Shown here: in pieces, positions 11,450 to 22,170 of the stretch
Position numbering within the stretch: the stretch's first letter is position 1
Layout: each line of letters begins with the position of its first letter
From: Limnanthes douglasii subsp. nivea
Taxonomy: Eukaryota > Streptophyta > Magnoliopsida > Brassicales > Limnanthaceae
DNA length: 64,000 nt
Assembly (NCBI GenBank): GCA_036936605.1
Contig: JAUPFV010000001.1
Coordinates: forward strand, 151,623,187 to 151,687,186
Direction of reading: 5' to 3'
Made by a program: the position numbers and the translations under genes
The notes under the pieces: model-generated
What the model was told of the DNA's origin: nothing
Database searches by the model: none
The model's input: the letters and a program-made list of their open reading frames with translations, nothing else

Positions 11450-11755
11450 TTATTATTCAAATGAAATATCTTTGAAATGATTGGAGTTATTCAATACCTT
11501 CCATCGTTCAAATAAAATATCTTTGAAGTGATCGGAGTTATTCAACACCTTCCATCGTTCAAATGAAATATCTTTGAAGTGATCAGAGTTATTCAACACC
11601 TTCCATCTTTCAAATGAAATATCTTTAAAGTGATCAGATTTATTCAACACGTTCTATCATTCGAATGAAATATCTTTGAAGTGATCAAATTTATTTAACA
11701 CCTTACATCATTCAAATGAAATATATTTGAAGTGATCAGATTTATTAAACACTAT
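11450..11755 (+). repeat. about 51-bp tandem repeat in Tat 3' non-coding region
   Basis: About six head-to-tail copies with the core TTCAAATGAAATATCTTTGA followed by an AGTGATCAGA.TTATTCAACAC-type segment. The minus-strand frame gives a 17-residue periodic peptide, an accidental result of a period divisible by 3. The last copies are more diverged. The Tat copy at 55380-55480 has only a loose relative of this sequence, so the array expanded in this lineage. Confidence 0.9.
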
Positions 11756-12009
11756 CGTTTTTTTAAAGAATCCGATAGATTAAACAATGATTAATTACAT
11801 CAAAAGAATTAAATACTGATTAAATATTAAATCATGAGAAGAATTGATGTATACGAAGGGAATTTCATATTAAACATTAATCAGAAAAATTTGATCTACC
11901 ATTAAACAAAACGCCTTGGCCATCCAAGGACTTTAGTTTTAAAACGATACAGAATGCCTTCACCATCCAAGAACTTTAGTCTTAAATATCAAAAGTAAAC
12001 ACAATAACC

Positions 12010-12625
12010 TTAAGGCTCATTCAATTCAGTATTTTCCTTACCTACATCTTTGGTGGGACTCTTGGTGTCAGTAGAGGAACTTTTAATAGTTACTTCATTA
12101 GAGTCACTCTCACTTGGTGGAGAATAACTATATTTGTCCCCATTTGGCATGGTGTGAAAAAATATCTCCTCGTATGGTACGTATTTCCATAAAAGCCCAA
12201 GGTTTTTCTTTGGAAAGGTCTCATGAAATAGCAAATCCATATCCAACTTAACTCTTTCATCCATTTTCTCCAAAGAATCCACTACACCGACAACATACTT
12301 CTCTATTCTTGTAACTATCTCTTGGGCTTGTTTCCTTATTAAAGAAGCATTTTAGGCTTCATTCTCTTTGGGAAGCTTTTGTAACCTAACTTTTTCTTCG
12401 GATAAAGTATTGATAGTGTTGGCATTCATAACTTGTCAGTCTTTCAAAGTTTTGATTTTAATAGAGGTGGAAGTTTCCAATCCAGAATACTTGGTATTGA
12501 TATCCTCATGAGCAGCCTTATCATGGGTAAGTTTATAGCTCAGTTCATATTTGACGCAAATTTTCCATTTTATGTTGTGCGGAAGAAAGAGAAGTCTTCA
12601 AGCCCTGATTATATGTGGTTAGATA
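12010..12625 (-). pseudogene. Tat antisense ORF, C-terminal half
   Basis: It is opposite in sense to pol and downstream of it. The open part (12010-12282) reads FHETFPKKNLGLLWKYVPYE and an acidic Ser/Thr tail ending KENTELNEP. The matching segment at 55650-55900 also reads YETFPKR and ends in a charged tail. The upstream part to 12625 corresponds to the coiled-coil-rich region of the copy at 56032-56412. The N-terminal domain is missing here. Function is unknown. Confidence 0.65.
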
Positions 12626-12639
12626 AGTCATAGAAAAGT

Positions 12640-15000
12640 TTATAGTTTAGAAGATCAAAGTTAAAAATCATATAACTGTGGTGGTGAATAGTATGACATA
12701 TATGATGATTTGAGCGAACAACTTCATGAACCAATTATAAATTACCCAGAGAAGTGTGGTATGATTCTTATGTATAAAATTTTGGACTCGTCCAACATGA
12801 ATATCTTATCTAAATGATGAAATGGTATAGTAAGAAGTATGATTAGCCAATCAACTCTACCATAATCATTTTTGTGCAAGAAAATTAAATGTGTTGTATA
12901 TTTTCTCAATATAGTTCATATAAAATCAACCATTAAGACCCCATATGAGTTTTAGACTGCACTCAAACTAGCTTATAACATCTACATGTAGGGGATCTCC
13001 ATCTGGAAGTAAATTTTTATAGGCCAAATAAAAATTGGAATTTAATACGGTTAAGTGTTATTTCACTGAATATACAAAATACTAATGGGTTTTAATTTTA
13101 TGATTATTACACCTCGAGTATATCTGAGACGAGAACAATAAGGTTCTTTGATGATTTTGAGTTTGTGGGAAAGTTAAGAAATAATGTTTTTTTAGTCATG
13201 TTTATGAACGTTGAAACCAAAATACGTAAGTATAAAATTCTTTAGTTTAAATATAGTCATTTCAGTCTCGTTAGAACGTGAATATACTCAAGATGATATT
13301 TATCTCCCACGTAGGACACGGAATTAAATTGTTCATTTAGATTGAATGATATTGTCTAAAAAAGTGTAAACTAAAAAAACCTATTCCATCAAAAGGTACA
13401 CTATAGAAAAGAAGAAAATTATATCTTTGGATTATATAATGTATATTAAGAACATAAAGATTCACGAGTTGTAACGGTAAACGATCCGTCATGTTTCCAC
13501 GAAGTTATGAAGAGTTATAATTCTCAATTATGGATTAATTATATAAAATAAAAGTATAATTTAATGCAATATAATATAGTTCGAGAGCTTGTCCTATGGC
13601 CCGAAGGAAAGAAGTCGATTGGTTATAAGTAGATTTACAAAACCACAGAGTAGTAAAGACAGTATGGAAAACATAAAGCACGACTTGTGGTAAACAATTA
13701 TACTCAATGTGAATGAATTATCTTTGAATATGTTGTCTCCAGTTTTATCGGGTGAATATTTATGAAAATCATAGTTGTAGTTTCAAGTTTTGACACAAAG
13801 TTTCAACAAATAAATGCTAAGATTTTTTTTCTTAATGGTGACATTTATGAAACTATATATATACACAGTGTAACATGATAACTTTGTAATTGGTGATCTA
13901 AAGGCAATAATATGCAAACTTAATAAATTCATTTGTGTGTTTAAACAAGCTTTTTGATAGTGGTACCATAAGTTCTTTAAGGTAATATTATTCTTTGCTT
14001 TTGAGATAAACTCGGTTAAGTATTTGAGAATAAAAAGTTCAATATAAGTAAGCTAATACTTAGTTGTGATATGATGATTACATATTGTTGGTCACAAACA
14101 ATAACGAATTGTTACATATTATAAATAAATTGTTGTCAAATAAATTTAATATAAAATATCTTGGTGATTCGAATTTTGTATTAGAAATCTAGATTCACCG
14201 AGATTATTCGTGTGGAATCTTGGGATTGTCATAAAAAGTGTATATAAAAAATATGTTGCAATGTTAAATAGCAATCCATTAAATACACATATTATAAAAC
14301 CATACAAATTAAGTATAAATAAATATTCAAAAACACGATTTGAGATTAAAGAAATGTAAAGTATTTCATATGCTTATACAATCAACAATCTGATATATGC
14401 TCAAGTTTTTAAAAGACTGGAATTATTTTTTCGTCGAGTTGCTAGTAAGTTATGTAAGTCATTAGTGGATGGACCATGTGAAATCAGTAAGAATGATTAT
14501 TCGATATTTGCAATAAACAAAAGGAAAAATGTTGACATATACAAAATCACACAATCTGGAGATGGTTGGGTTGGGTAATCTAAGTTAGATTTTCATAGGT
14601 TGTATGAACACATTTTAAGAAGTTTAGCCAACATATTACTATTAGATGAAGGTGAAACAACATGGGAAAATATAAAACAAACACTACTTGCATCTTCCAG
14701 TATGGTATACGAATTTATTGCATGCTTTGAGAATCCCAACATGAATTGTGGTTGCACAATTTTATCATTGGACTATGTATTGTAAAAGGAATACAAAATT
14801 CATTCTGGTTATGTAGTACATTATTAAAATAGTAACACGAGCTTAATTAAGTCCAAACATACAAATATCAAATTCATATATGTTAAAAAATAGTACAAAG
14901 TTATCAAATCAGCATAAAGCCCACCACGAAAAACTCCATGGTGGAATATCCTCTTGCCAAAGCATGAATGCCTATAATTTTTCATGAACTCACTTTTTTA
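12640..15000 (+). pseudogene. decayed Ty1/copia pol (integrase to RNase H), plus strand
   Basis: Heavily mutated, but the order is clear. The integrase core end is near 12685-12760 (YDDLSEQLHEPIINYPEKCG) and TIKTPYEF near 12930. The RT start is near 13610 (IGYK.IYKT, then KHKARLVVNNYTQCE). FKQAF.WYHKFFKVI at about 13940-13990 corresponds to the LKQASR.WY.KF motif. RNase H at 14650-14740 reads WENIKQTLLASSSMVYEFIA (copia WKS.KQT..A.ST.EAE..A), and a VEYPLAKA tail near 14945 corresponds to ADPLAK. The 3' LTR should lie at 15000-15260, but no border was found. It is dead. Confidence 0.75.
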
Positions 15001-15881
15001 TGGATATTGTTTGTTTAAATAATCATTGATTTTAATGTGCACTTATAATAGGTCCCAAGATATGTTTGTCATATGATTGTATACACTTAAGTTTTGCTTG
15101 CAAACGTATATTATATATATATACATCTATTTATTTTAAGTTTTATATATTTCTTATGCTCATTAATTATATTTCCACTTAAGTTGAGACCAATTAAAAA
15201 TAAATAATTACAGACTCGTAATATTAGAATAAAAACTTATTTCCCTTTGAGAAATGTATTACATAAGGGGTGATGCTTAAATTACCCAAAACGCATATAT
15301 CCCAACCCAAAAACCACCTTTGACCAAACTTTGATTTTTTCACTACCAAATTTACCCCAAGTTTGATTTATTTATGATACTGCCATTAATGGAAAAAAAA
15401 ATACTAGGTACAACCCATTCTCACCCAATTTAAAAAAAAACCTAATTTACTAACCCCACGAATAAAAACACTAGCACTTACTAGATTAAACTTAGTTTCC
15501 TACAAACTTGTTGAACATTTAAACTTTTTTCAAGAATATTCAAACTTTCTTCAAACCTTTTTCCAACTTATTTTAACAAAATACAAGATTAAACATGACT
15601 CAACAAGAATATAAGATTAACATAAAGGATCTACGCTCGCCGGAGGTGGATGATGAGCTTTGTTCGCCGAAGAATGAAGTTTTAACGCTAGAAAAGATAA
15701 CGATTTGTTTTTAAAAAAAAATGGTTTTACATATTGTGTGTATTCATTAAAATTTACGAGATTTTAAGAAATTAAAGTTTAGATTTAAAAAATAATATTA
15801 ATAATTAACTTACACGAACGTTTTTATTAAATAAATGTAAATATATTTATTCATTAAGATATTATATAGAAAATGTTTTAT

Positions 15882-15883
<2 letters not shown>

Positions 15884-15913
<30 letters not shown>
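15884..15913. repeat. (TA)n microsatellite
   Basis: About 15 TA dinucleotides lie within MULE-like element 1; a shorter TA run lies at about 15957-15970. Confidence 0.9.
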
Positions 15914-15916
<3 letters not shown>

Positions 15917-16046
15917 GAAGTTTATTATTTAATATATTTAGATCTTAAAATAAATTATATATATATATATAATTTTTAATGAGTTTTATTAATAAATTTT
16001 AATTTTTTTTAACTAATCACATTATTTATTGTCTGTATTTATTTAT

Positions 16047-17040
16047 GGGAAATTACACCTAAGGTACCTACTCAACTATTTTATTGTTATCTAGTACCCA
16101 AAGTTTGATCAATTATCTCTTAATACTCATCTCAACTACCTAATTACCACCTAGTACCTAACATTATTTTAATACCCTAACTACCCTCACCATTCATGAA
16201 CAACCACGTAACCAAAATTTCTCTTTCCTACATTTTCTTTTTATTATATTTTTTAAATATCCATATCTTTCAAACCGGAGCTCGAAATAAATAAATAAAA
16301 GTACTATCGTTTTTTTAAATGAACAAAACTAGATCCATTGATGATTTTTTTTTTTTAAATAAAATTGCACCAGTAACAACTCTCAGGATATCCTGAGAAT
16401 TGTTTAGGAAATTATGAGAGTTGCAAACAACTCTCATGATATCCTGAGAGTTGTTTAGGAAATTATGAGTTGCAAACAATGCTCATGATATCCTGAGAAT
16501 TGTTCAGGAAATCCTGAGTTGCAAACAATTCTCATGATATCCTGAGAGTTGTTCAGCAAATCGTGAGTTGCAAACAATTCTCATGATATCCTGAGAGTTG
16601 TTCAGGAAATCCTTAGTTGCAAACAATTCTCATGATATCATGAAAATTGTTCAGAAAATCCTGAGTTGCAAACAATTCTCATGATATCCTGAGAGTTGTT
16701 CATGAAATCCTGAGTTGCAAACAATTCTCATGATATCATGAGAATTATTCATGGAATCCTGAGAGTTGCAAACAATTCTCATGATATCCTAAGAGTTGTT
16801 CAGGAAATCCTGAGTTGTAAACAATTCTCATGATATCCTGAGAATTGTTCAGGAAATCCTGAGTTGCAAACAATTCTCATGATATCCTGAGAATTGCAAA
16901 TATCTCGAAGTATCAGCGGGTATATTTGGTCGGGGGTATTTTTGTCAAAATTTCAATTCGAGGTACCAAGTTACACTATAAAAAAACGGATACCACTGGG
17001 TAATTAAATAGTTGAGAATGTACTTACTAGTACTTTTCTC
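16047..17040. mobile_element. nested MULE-like non-autonomous element 2 (994 bp)
   Basis: The left end is GGGAAATTACACC and the right end, read inward on the minus strand, is GAGAAAAGTACTAG. Both share a CTCAACTATTT-A-TT block about 25-40 bp in. The flanks are TTTATTTAT (16038-16046) and ATTATTTAT (17041-17049), 8 of 9 identical. More than half of the element is a 49-bp tandem array. It has no coding capacity and must depend on a transposase supplied in trans. Confidence 0.7.
16376..16905. repeat. 49-bp tandem array, about 10 copies, inside MULE-like element 2
   Basis: The unit contains CAAACAATTCTCATGATATC and CTGAGAGTTGTTCAGGAAAT in succession, with the CATGATATC core recurring every 48-51 bp. 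The unit is itself imperfectly palindromic (ACAA.TCTCA versus TGAGA.TTGT). The same TGAGAGTTGT half-site is the dominant repeat of the large Ulp1-carrying MULE at 21718-34910. Confidence 0.9.
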
Positions 17041-18289
17041 ATTATTTATTTGTATGAGATTTAAAAATAAATAAATTTTAATTTTAAAAAACTTATAACT
17101 AGAACCTTAAATAAATTTCAAACTTATAATTAGAATAAAATTTGAAACAATTAAAATTCCCTAAAAAAGTCAAATTAAATAAATTTTAAATACATAAACG
17201 ATTAGAAAATAAAAACATGAATATTAAAAAGTTGAAAACAATCTTTTAATGAATATGGTGCGAAAATATTTCGGTATATCAGATGACTAGACTCGACAAT
17301 ATATGCTAGATAAAAAACTATAAAAAAATATTTTTTTATTAGTAACTAAATAATATAATAAAAAATACTAAAACTTAAATATAAACAAATTTAATATGAT
17401 GAAAAAAATTGAAAATCAAATCAAATAAAATTCCCAAATTATTATGAAAAATGAAGTTTTTTTAATGGCATTTTTTTGGAGCAAATTATTAGAAAAAATA
17501 AAATTAAAATTAAAAATCCTACACCATTGGTGCTAAGTGGTCTGCACCTATGCGCCCTTCAGTGTGAGCACCATTGGTGTGGCCCCATCGGTGCTTGCCA
17601 CTTTCCAGTCAATTCTGACGAGGAAAATGGCCTAAATCCAACAAGAACCCCATAAAAAACCTAGCTTCGACCCTAAAATTGACCTTAAATTTGAATCCCT
17701 AAATCTAACTAAAAAACCTAAAGTATAACTACAAAATCAATCTAACTGAAAATTGAAAAATATAAAAATAATCACCTTGGTGGAGGGAGAGAAGAGGATG
17801 CGATGAAGGAGAAGGAGCATAGTGGAATTTGGGTGGCCGAATTTTAGAGAGGGGGAGACGTGTAGAGAGAATGTAGAGAGATCGAAGAGTAAAGGGATAT
17901 TTTTTGTTATTGAAACAATAATATGTATGGATAGAGTTTAAGAAAAATAAAAACACCTTAAATACTAGCAAAATAGTATTTTGGTAAAAAAAACAAGTGA
18001 GATTATACCCCAGTTTTGGACGAACTCAAAATTGGATGGAGGATATATGCATTTTGGGTAATTTTAGCTTGGCCCTAACATATGTTTCCTATTTATGGCA
18101 GACTATACTATAAATTTTGAGTCGAGAACTACAATTAAGGCTTAGGTCTTGTCATATTTCATAACAAAGTTTTGGTAAAAAACCACGTACTTTCAATAGA
18201 ATAATAAGAATTAACTTAGCATTTTGAACATATGGAGGAAAAAATAATTTAGTTATGGAGCAGAAGTTTTGTTAATATCTCTCATTAGA

Positions 18290-19950
18290 AAAACTATGAA
18301 TCATGTTATCAGATTTGGTTTATTTACCTATAATAATGAGACATAGTACGAGGTTGCAGTAGTTGGCCTCATGCTAACCAACATTTGTGAAACCATAAGG
18401 GTAAAACTAATTACAGATTCTCAGCTCGTGGTGGATCAAGTTATGGGATAAAAAAATGCTAAACAGTAAAACTCAATACAATACCTAAATGAGCTTTGTC
18501 TTTTAGAAACACTACTTATCAATTCGTTTTGGAAAAAAGTATAAAGGGAATAAAATGCATCAGTTGATGTTGTGAAACCTTTATCATATGTATATTCAAC
18601 ATCAAGGATAATCTTCAAAGAGAAACATTCAACCAATTTATCAAACATATTATTGTCATGTATTTTAGTTTCATGGGTTATGCAAATTGAGGATGTGGAA
18701 AAATAAAAAGGTTGAAGATCTCTCATAGAGGCATACGTTGTAAAATGAAAACTGTAAGTGGATAAGGCTGAGACTCTGAGTATCAATATGAAATCAACAA
18801 GATACATATAGATAGTTAACGATTTGTGTAAGCAGAGACTCAGTCTGCCTCTATTTTAATGTCTCAAATATGAAATAACAATTTGTAGAAGAACTACATG
18901 ATGGAGAATAAAATGTTCACTCTGGTTATAAGACATTATACTTAACAATCATACTACAATGATATTATTCGCCTAAAATTATAAAAAAAATGCAAATAAA
19001 TTTATAAAAGACGTAACACATCAAATAGTTATCTAAACAAGTCCCGATAACTTTATTATAATTTTTAAACAATTTTATAAGTCATTCATTTTTACAGATT
19101 AGATATTGACACTATAAGGACTCTTCTTAAGGATTCATGAGGAAGACAGTTCTTATTGGGGTTATATTATTTTTTTAAATAGGTAAAAGTACACCATTGG
19201 TAAAAATCATGATAAATGAAGTTGTTTATTTCCTAAAGGACAACATATGATGAATATATTGGTTTCATAGAGGTATCAAAACATACAATGGGACATAATT
19301 CCAAAATGATCTCATATCAATATTATACAAATTAAAAGGTGTAAAACAAAATTTACCTTATTTTTTCTTCCACATAAAAATGATAAAGTGGAGGTCACAA
19401 ATGGATCGATAATAGATGTCATAAAGAAAATGCTGCCATGAGCATCAATGAATTAACCTAGTTTATTGTAAGAAGTTTTATCATCACACAAAACCAACCT
19501 AAGAACTGGAACAATCAAAACAGTTTTTGTCTTAATGTATGGAATAGAAGTATTCATATCGGTTGAAACTAGTATACCTTCATATAAAATAACAATGTGT
19601 GATGAAAAGTAACGATAAAGCCAAAAGTATAGAGTTTGAGGTCATTGAATATAAAAAAAATTGAAGGCTAACCGAAGATCACATAACACTATAAAAAATT
19701 ACGAGGAATATATATATAATTCAAAAGTATACTACAAAATTTGAGTTTGGAGACAAAATACTCACCAGAGTGTTCTTCTATATTGAAAACAAAGCTCTAG
19801 GTGAGCAAGATTCAAAATAAGAAGGACCATATACAATAAAGTTAAAGGTCAAGCCTGAAACATTATGGTTGTTAGATGAAGAATGATAACAACTTTGACA
19901 TCCTTGGAACATAAAACATCTAAAGCTTTGCAGCTCATAAGAACATAATA
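18290..19950 (+). pseudogene. decayed Ty3/gypsy pol: RNase H and integrase remains
   Basis: At 18310-18450 the reading includes GLFTYNNET.YEVAVVGLML and ITDSQLVVDQVMG, matching the plant gypsy RNase H tract (F.A.NNEAEYEA...SDSQLVV.QV.G). At 18890-18990 ELHDGE and HSGY match the integrase HHCC region. At 19540-19945 degraded pieces match the integrase C-terminus, ending HPWNIKHLKLC near 19910. Frameshifts occur every few dozen codons, so this is an old copy. The dual RNase H tract suggests a Tat/Ogre-like origin but is not decisive. Confidence 0.7.
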
Positions 19951-21717
19951 GCTTCAACTATCACTTTAATATTTAAATTATATTTTTTTTATTGTTCAAA
20001 AAATTAATTTCGCGATACACTCTTTCTCAACCGTGACTTCAACACATTTATTTTCCAACTCAACCAAAAGAGTTGCAACAATCATAGGTTAGACATCTAA
20101 CGAGTTTTTAAACCAACTTCTAACACTTTGAGATACAACCAGTTATACATATTTTATCTCGTCTCACAAATGTACTTTTCATTTAGCTTTAAGCATGAAG
20201 ATCAACCTGAAAACACCTCTCCTTATCAGCAAAAATAACTTGTATCTCGAGACTGCTACCAAATGGTTATGCCACAACTTCAACAAATACCTCAAGGTCA
20301 TGAATGATGACATTAAACTATTACAAAATTTATGAACTATCACAAAACGTTTGTACAATTCTCATAAATCAAAGCAAGATCAGTATATTATATATAAATA
20401 AAATTTAAAAAGAAACAACCGAACAAGAGTTACTATACATCCAACCCTTAACTCAATTTTCCTTTTGGACAACTCTAAGGAGATAATATGAGTGGGTAAC
20501 ATCATCAAATGTGATGAAGTAACAAAATGGTTGAACATATATGAAATATGATCTAAAGTAAAATTTCAAGTTGAAAAAATAAAAAAGTCTGAGAAAATGG
20601 TCCGTTAACTACTATTTGAGTATCAATAGTATCCATAAAAGTTATTTTATTTGCAGCACAAAATTTTTCTCAGTCTTTAGTTTTCTACTAAGTTGAAGTG
20701 CCACCTGATGACTCCTGAAAATATTCTAAGGCAAAATGGGTCATTAATATATTTATGGGTTACATAAAAATCATAGAGAGAGATTTAAGATGTGAATTCT
20801 AGAGAGAGAAACTTATAAACTTAGTAATAAAGTAATAAGTATTCATCATTTCTAATAAAATGTTCAATACTTTATATAAAGACTGTGGTGGGCCTTTGGG
20901 TATACACAATGAGTCCATTTTTGGCTAATCCGTCACATTAACTTACTAAATTAAAACATATTTACTCCTTATTAGATAAAATACCCTTAATGCTACACAT
21001 TTGTTGGATTCATATTACAAAGTAAACATCAGTCCAATATTTTACCAGTTTGACTTACGGGTCAGATAAATCCTATCTTTATTATCACTTACATCAATAA
21101 CCAAGGTAACATTTGTTGGGACCATATGAGCTTCAGAAATATACAAGCAACCGTAGTTTTAGATGCCTCTTCATTAGCAATAACCCCATAAATTTTTATT
21201 TCTTTGGGCTAGAACCTTCAATAGAATATATTTGCCGGTGTTTTAACATTGGCATCTATTCAAAACTAATAGTCATTTTAAAAATATAATCCTTATATAT
21301 ATTGCTTAAGGTATAGTTACCACCATGTTATTGTATTCAACACTATTGAGAGCAAGATCGTTAATGTTTTCTTTTCCTCTTCTTGAAAAAACATAAGAAC
21401 CAACCTTATTTATAAAAATACCTTTGTTGGTATCTAAATGAATTCATAATAGAATTAATCTTTTATTTAGATAGATCTTCACCAACAGCCAATACACAAA
21501 ATATCATGGTTGTGTTTGCTAGAAGCTACACGTAAGCCACACTTATCACCATAATTTTCCCGGTGCAACCGTTCGTCATGGAGCACACAACAATTGGGCT
21601 AGAACTCGTAAAGCCAAATCTGATCCCAATGTTTTTCAAGTGGTGGGTATTGGAGTCCAAATAATCAACCTTTAAGTTGATTAGAAGGCTGCCTCTGCTG
21701 CGAGATGATGATGTACG
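19951..21717. other. unassigned AT-rich sequence between transposon remains
   Basis: No gene-like reading was found on either strand. The first part probably holds the 3' region and LTR of the gypsy remnant to its left: a TGATGACTCC start near 20706 resembles the TGATGAGTC start of the Tat LTRs. No partner LTR was found. Positions 21500-21700 are less AT-rich, without a recognisable domain. Confidence 0.4.
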
Positions 21718-21734
21718 AAATATATATGTATAAA

Positions 21735-22035
21735 AACAACTCTTAGGTTATAATAACAAACAACTCTTATATAGAGTTGAGACAACTCTCAAGAGATAGA
21801 GTTACATACAACTCTCAGATAATATAGTTGCAAAAAACTCTTAGGTAATGAAGGTGCATACAACTCTCATGATATGAAAGTTGTAAACAGACCTCACGTC
21901 CTTTACGAACAACTCTTAGGTTATGAAAGTTGCAAACAACTCTCATAATCTAGTATAAACAACTCTTAGGCTATTGTTGTAAACAATTCTCAGGCTATTG
22001 TTGCAAACAACTCTCAAGGTATAACTTGGTATAAA
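21735..22035. repeat. left-flank ACAACTCTCA/ACAACTCTTA repeat cluster
   Basis: About a dozen AACAACTCT(C/T)A half-sites at irregular 20-40 bp spacing, nearly all in this orientation. The same motif, mostly as its reverse complement TGAGAGTTGT, dominates the right-hand clusters of the element. Confidence 0.85.
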
Positions 22036-22170
22036 AAAATTTGCTCCCGGGTAATACCTTGGATGTTTTTCCATGTGTGGGTTGTCGAGACTCCCTTTTA
22101 TTGGACAGAGGCTAAAATAGTAGCATTTTAAGTAGTAACAAAAAATAGAGATCCAGACGTTGCACCTGTT

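Larger units (their letters stand above)
9738..12625 (+). mobile_element. Tat-lineage Ty3/gypsy fragment (RNase H end, integrase, 3' region)
   Basis: A plus-strand partial element parallel to 53727-56160 of the full Tat copy: aRNase H tail, integrase, a shared conserved non-coding block (GGGGGCATACTCTTTCCTAC at about 11316), a tandem repeat, then the antisense ORF. Both ends are truncated and no LTR is attached. The left border falls within copia A integrase. Confidence 0.85.
15268..18075. mobile_element. MULE-like non-autonomous DNA transposon 1 (2.8 kb)
   Basis: The left end is GGGTGATGCTTAAATTACCC and the right end, read inward on the minus strand, is GGGCCAAGCTAAAATTACCC. Similarity continues through AAAA.GCATATATCC for about 35 bp. 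The flanks are TTACATAAG (15259-15267) and TAACATATG (18076-18084), 7 of 9 identical, as expected for an old 9-bp target duplication of a Mutator-like element. No transposase reading was found. A second similar element lies inside (16047-17040). The interior is AT-rich with (TA)n runs. Confidence 0.7.

Noticed and set aside
11453..11650. Periodic 65-residue minus-strand protein
   Set aside because: The 17-residue periodicity is a by-product of a 51-bp tandem repeat in a non-coding Tat 3' region.
16376..16905. CRISPR-like direct repeat array
   Set aside because: Repeats are contiguous without unique spacers, in plant DNA inside a transposon; it is a plain tandem repeat.
17729..17971. 80-codon minus-strand ORF in MULE-like element 1
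   Set aside because: No domain, no codon-like composition and no context; taken as chance.
18436..18807. 123-codon minus-strand ORF
   Set aside because: It is the complement of the plus-strand gypsy RNase H remains, which match a known family.
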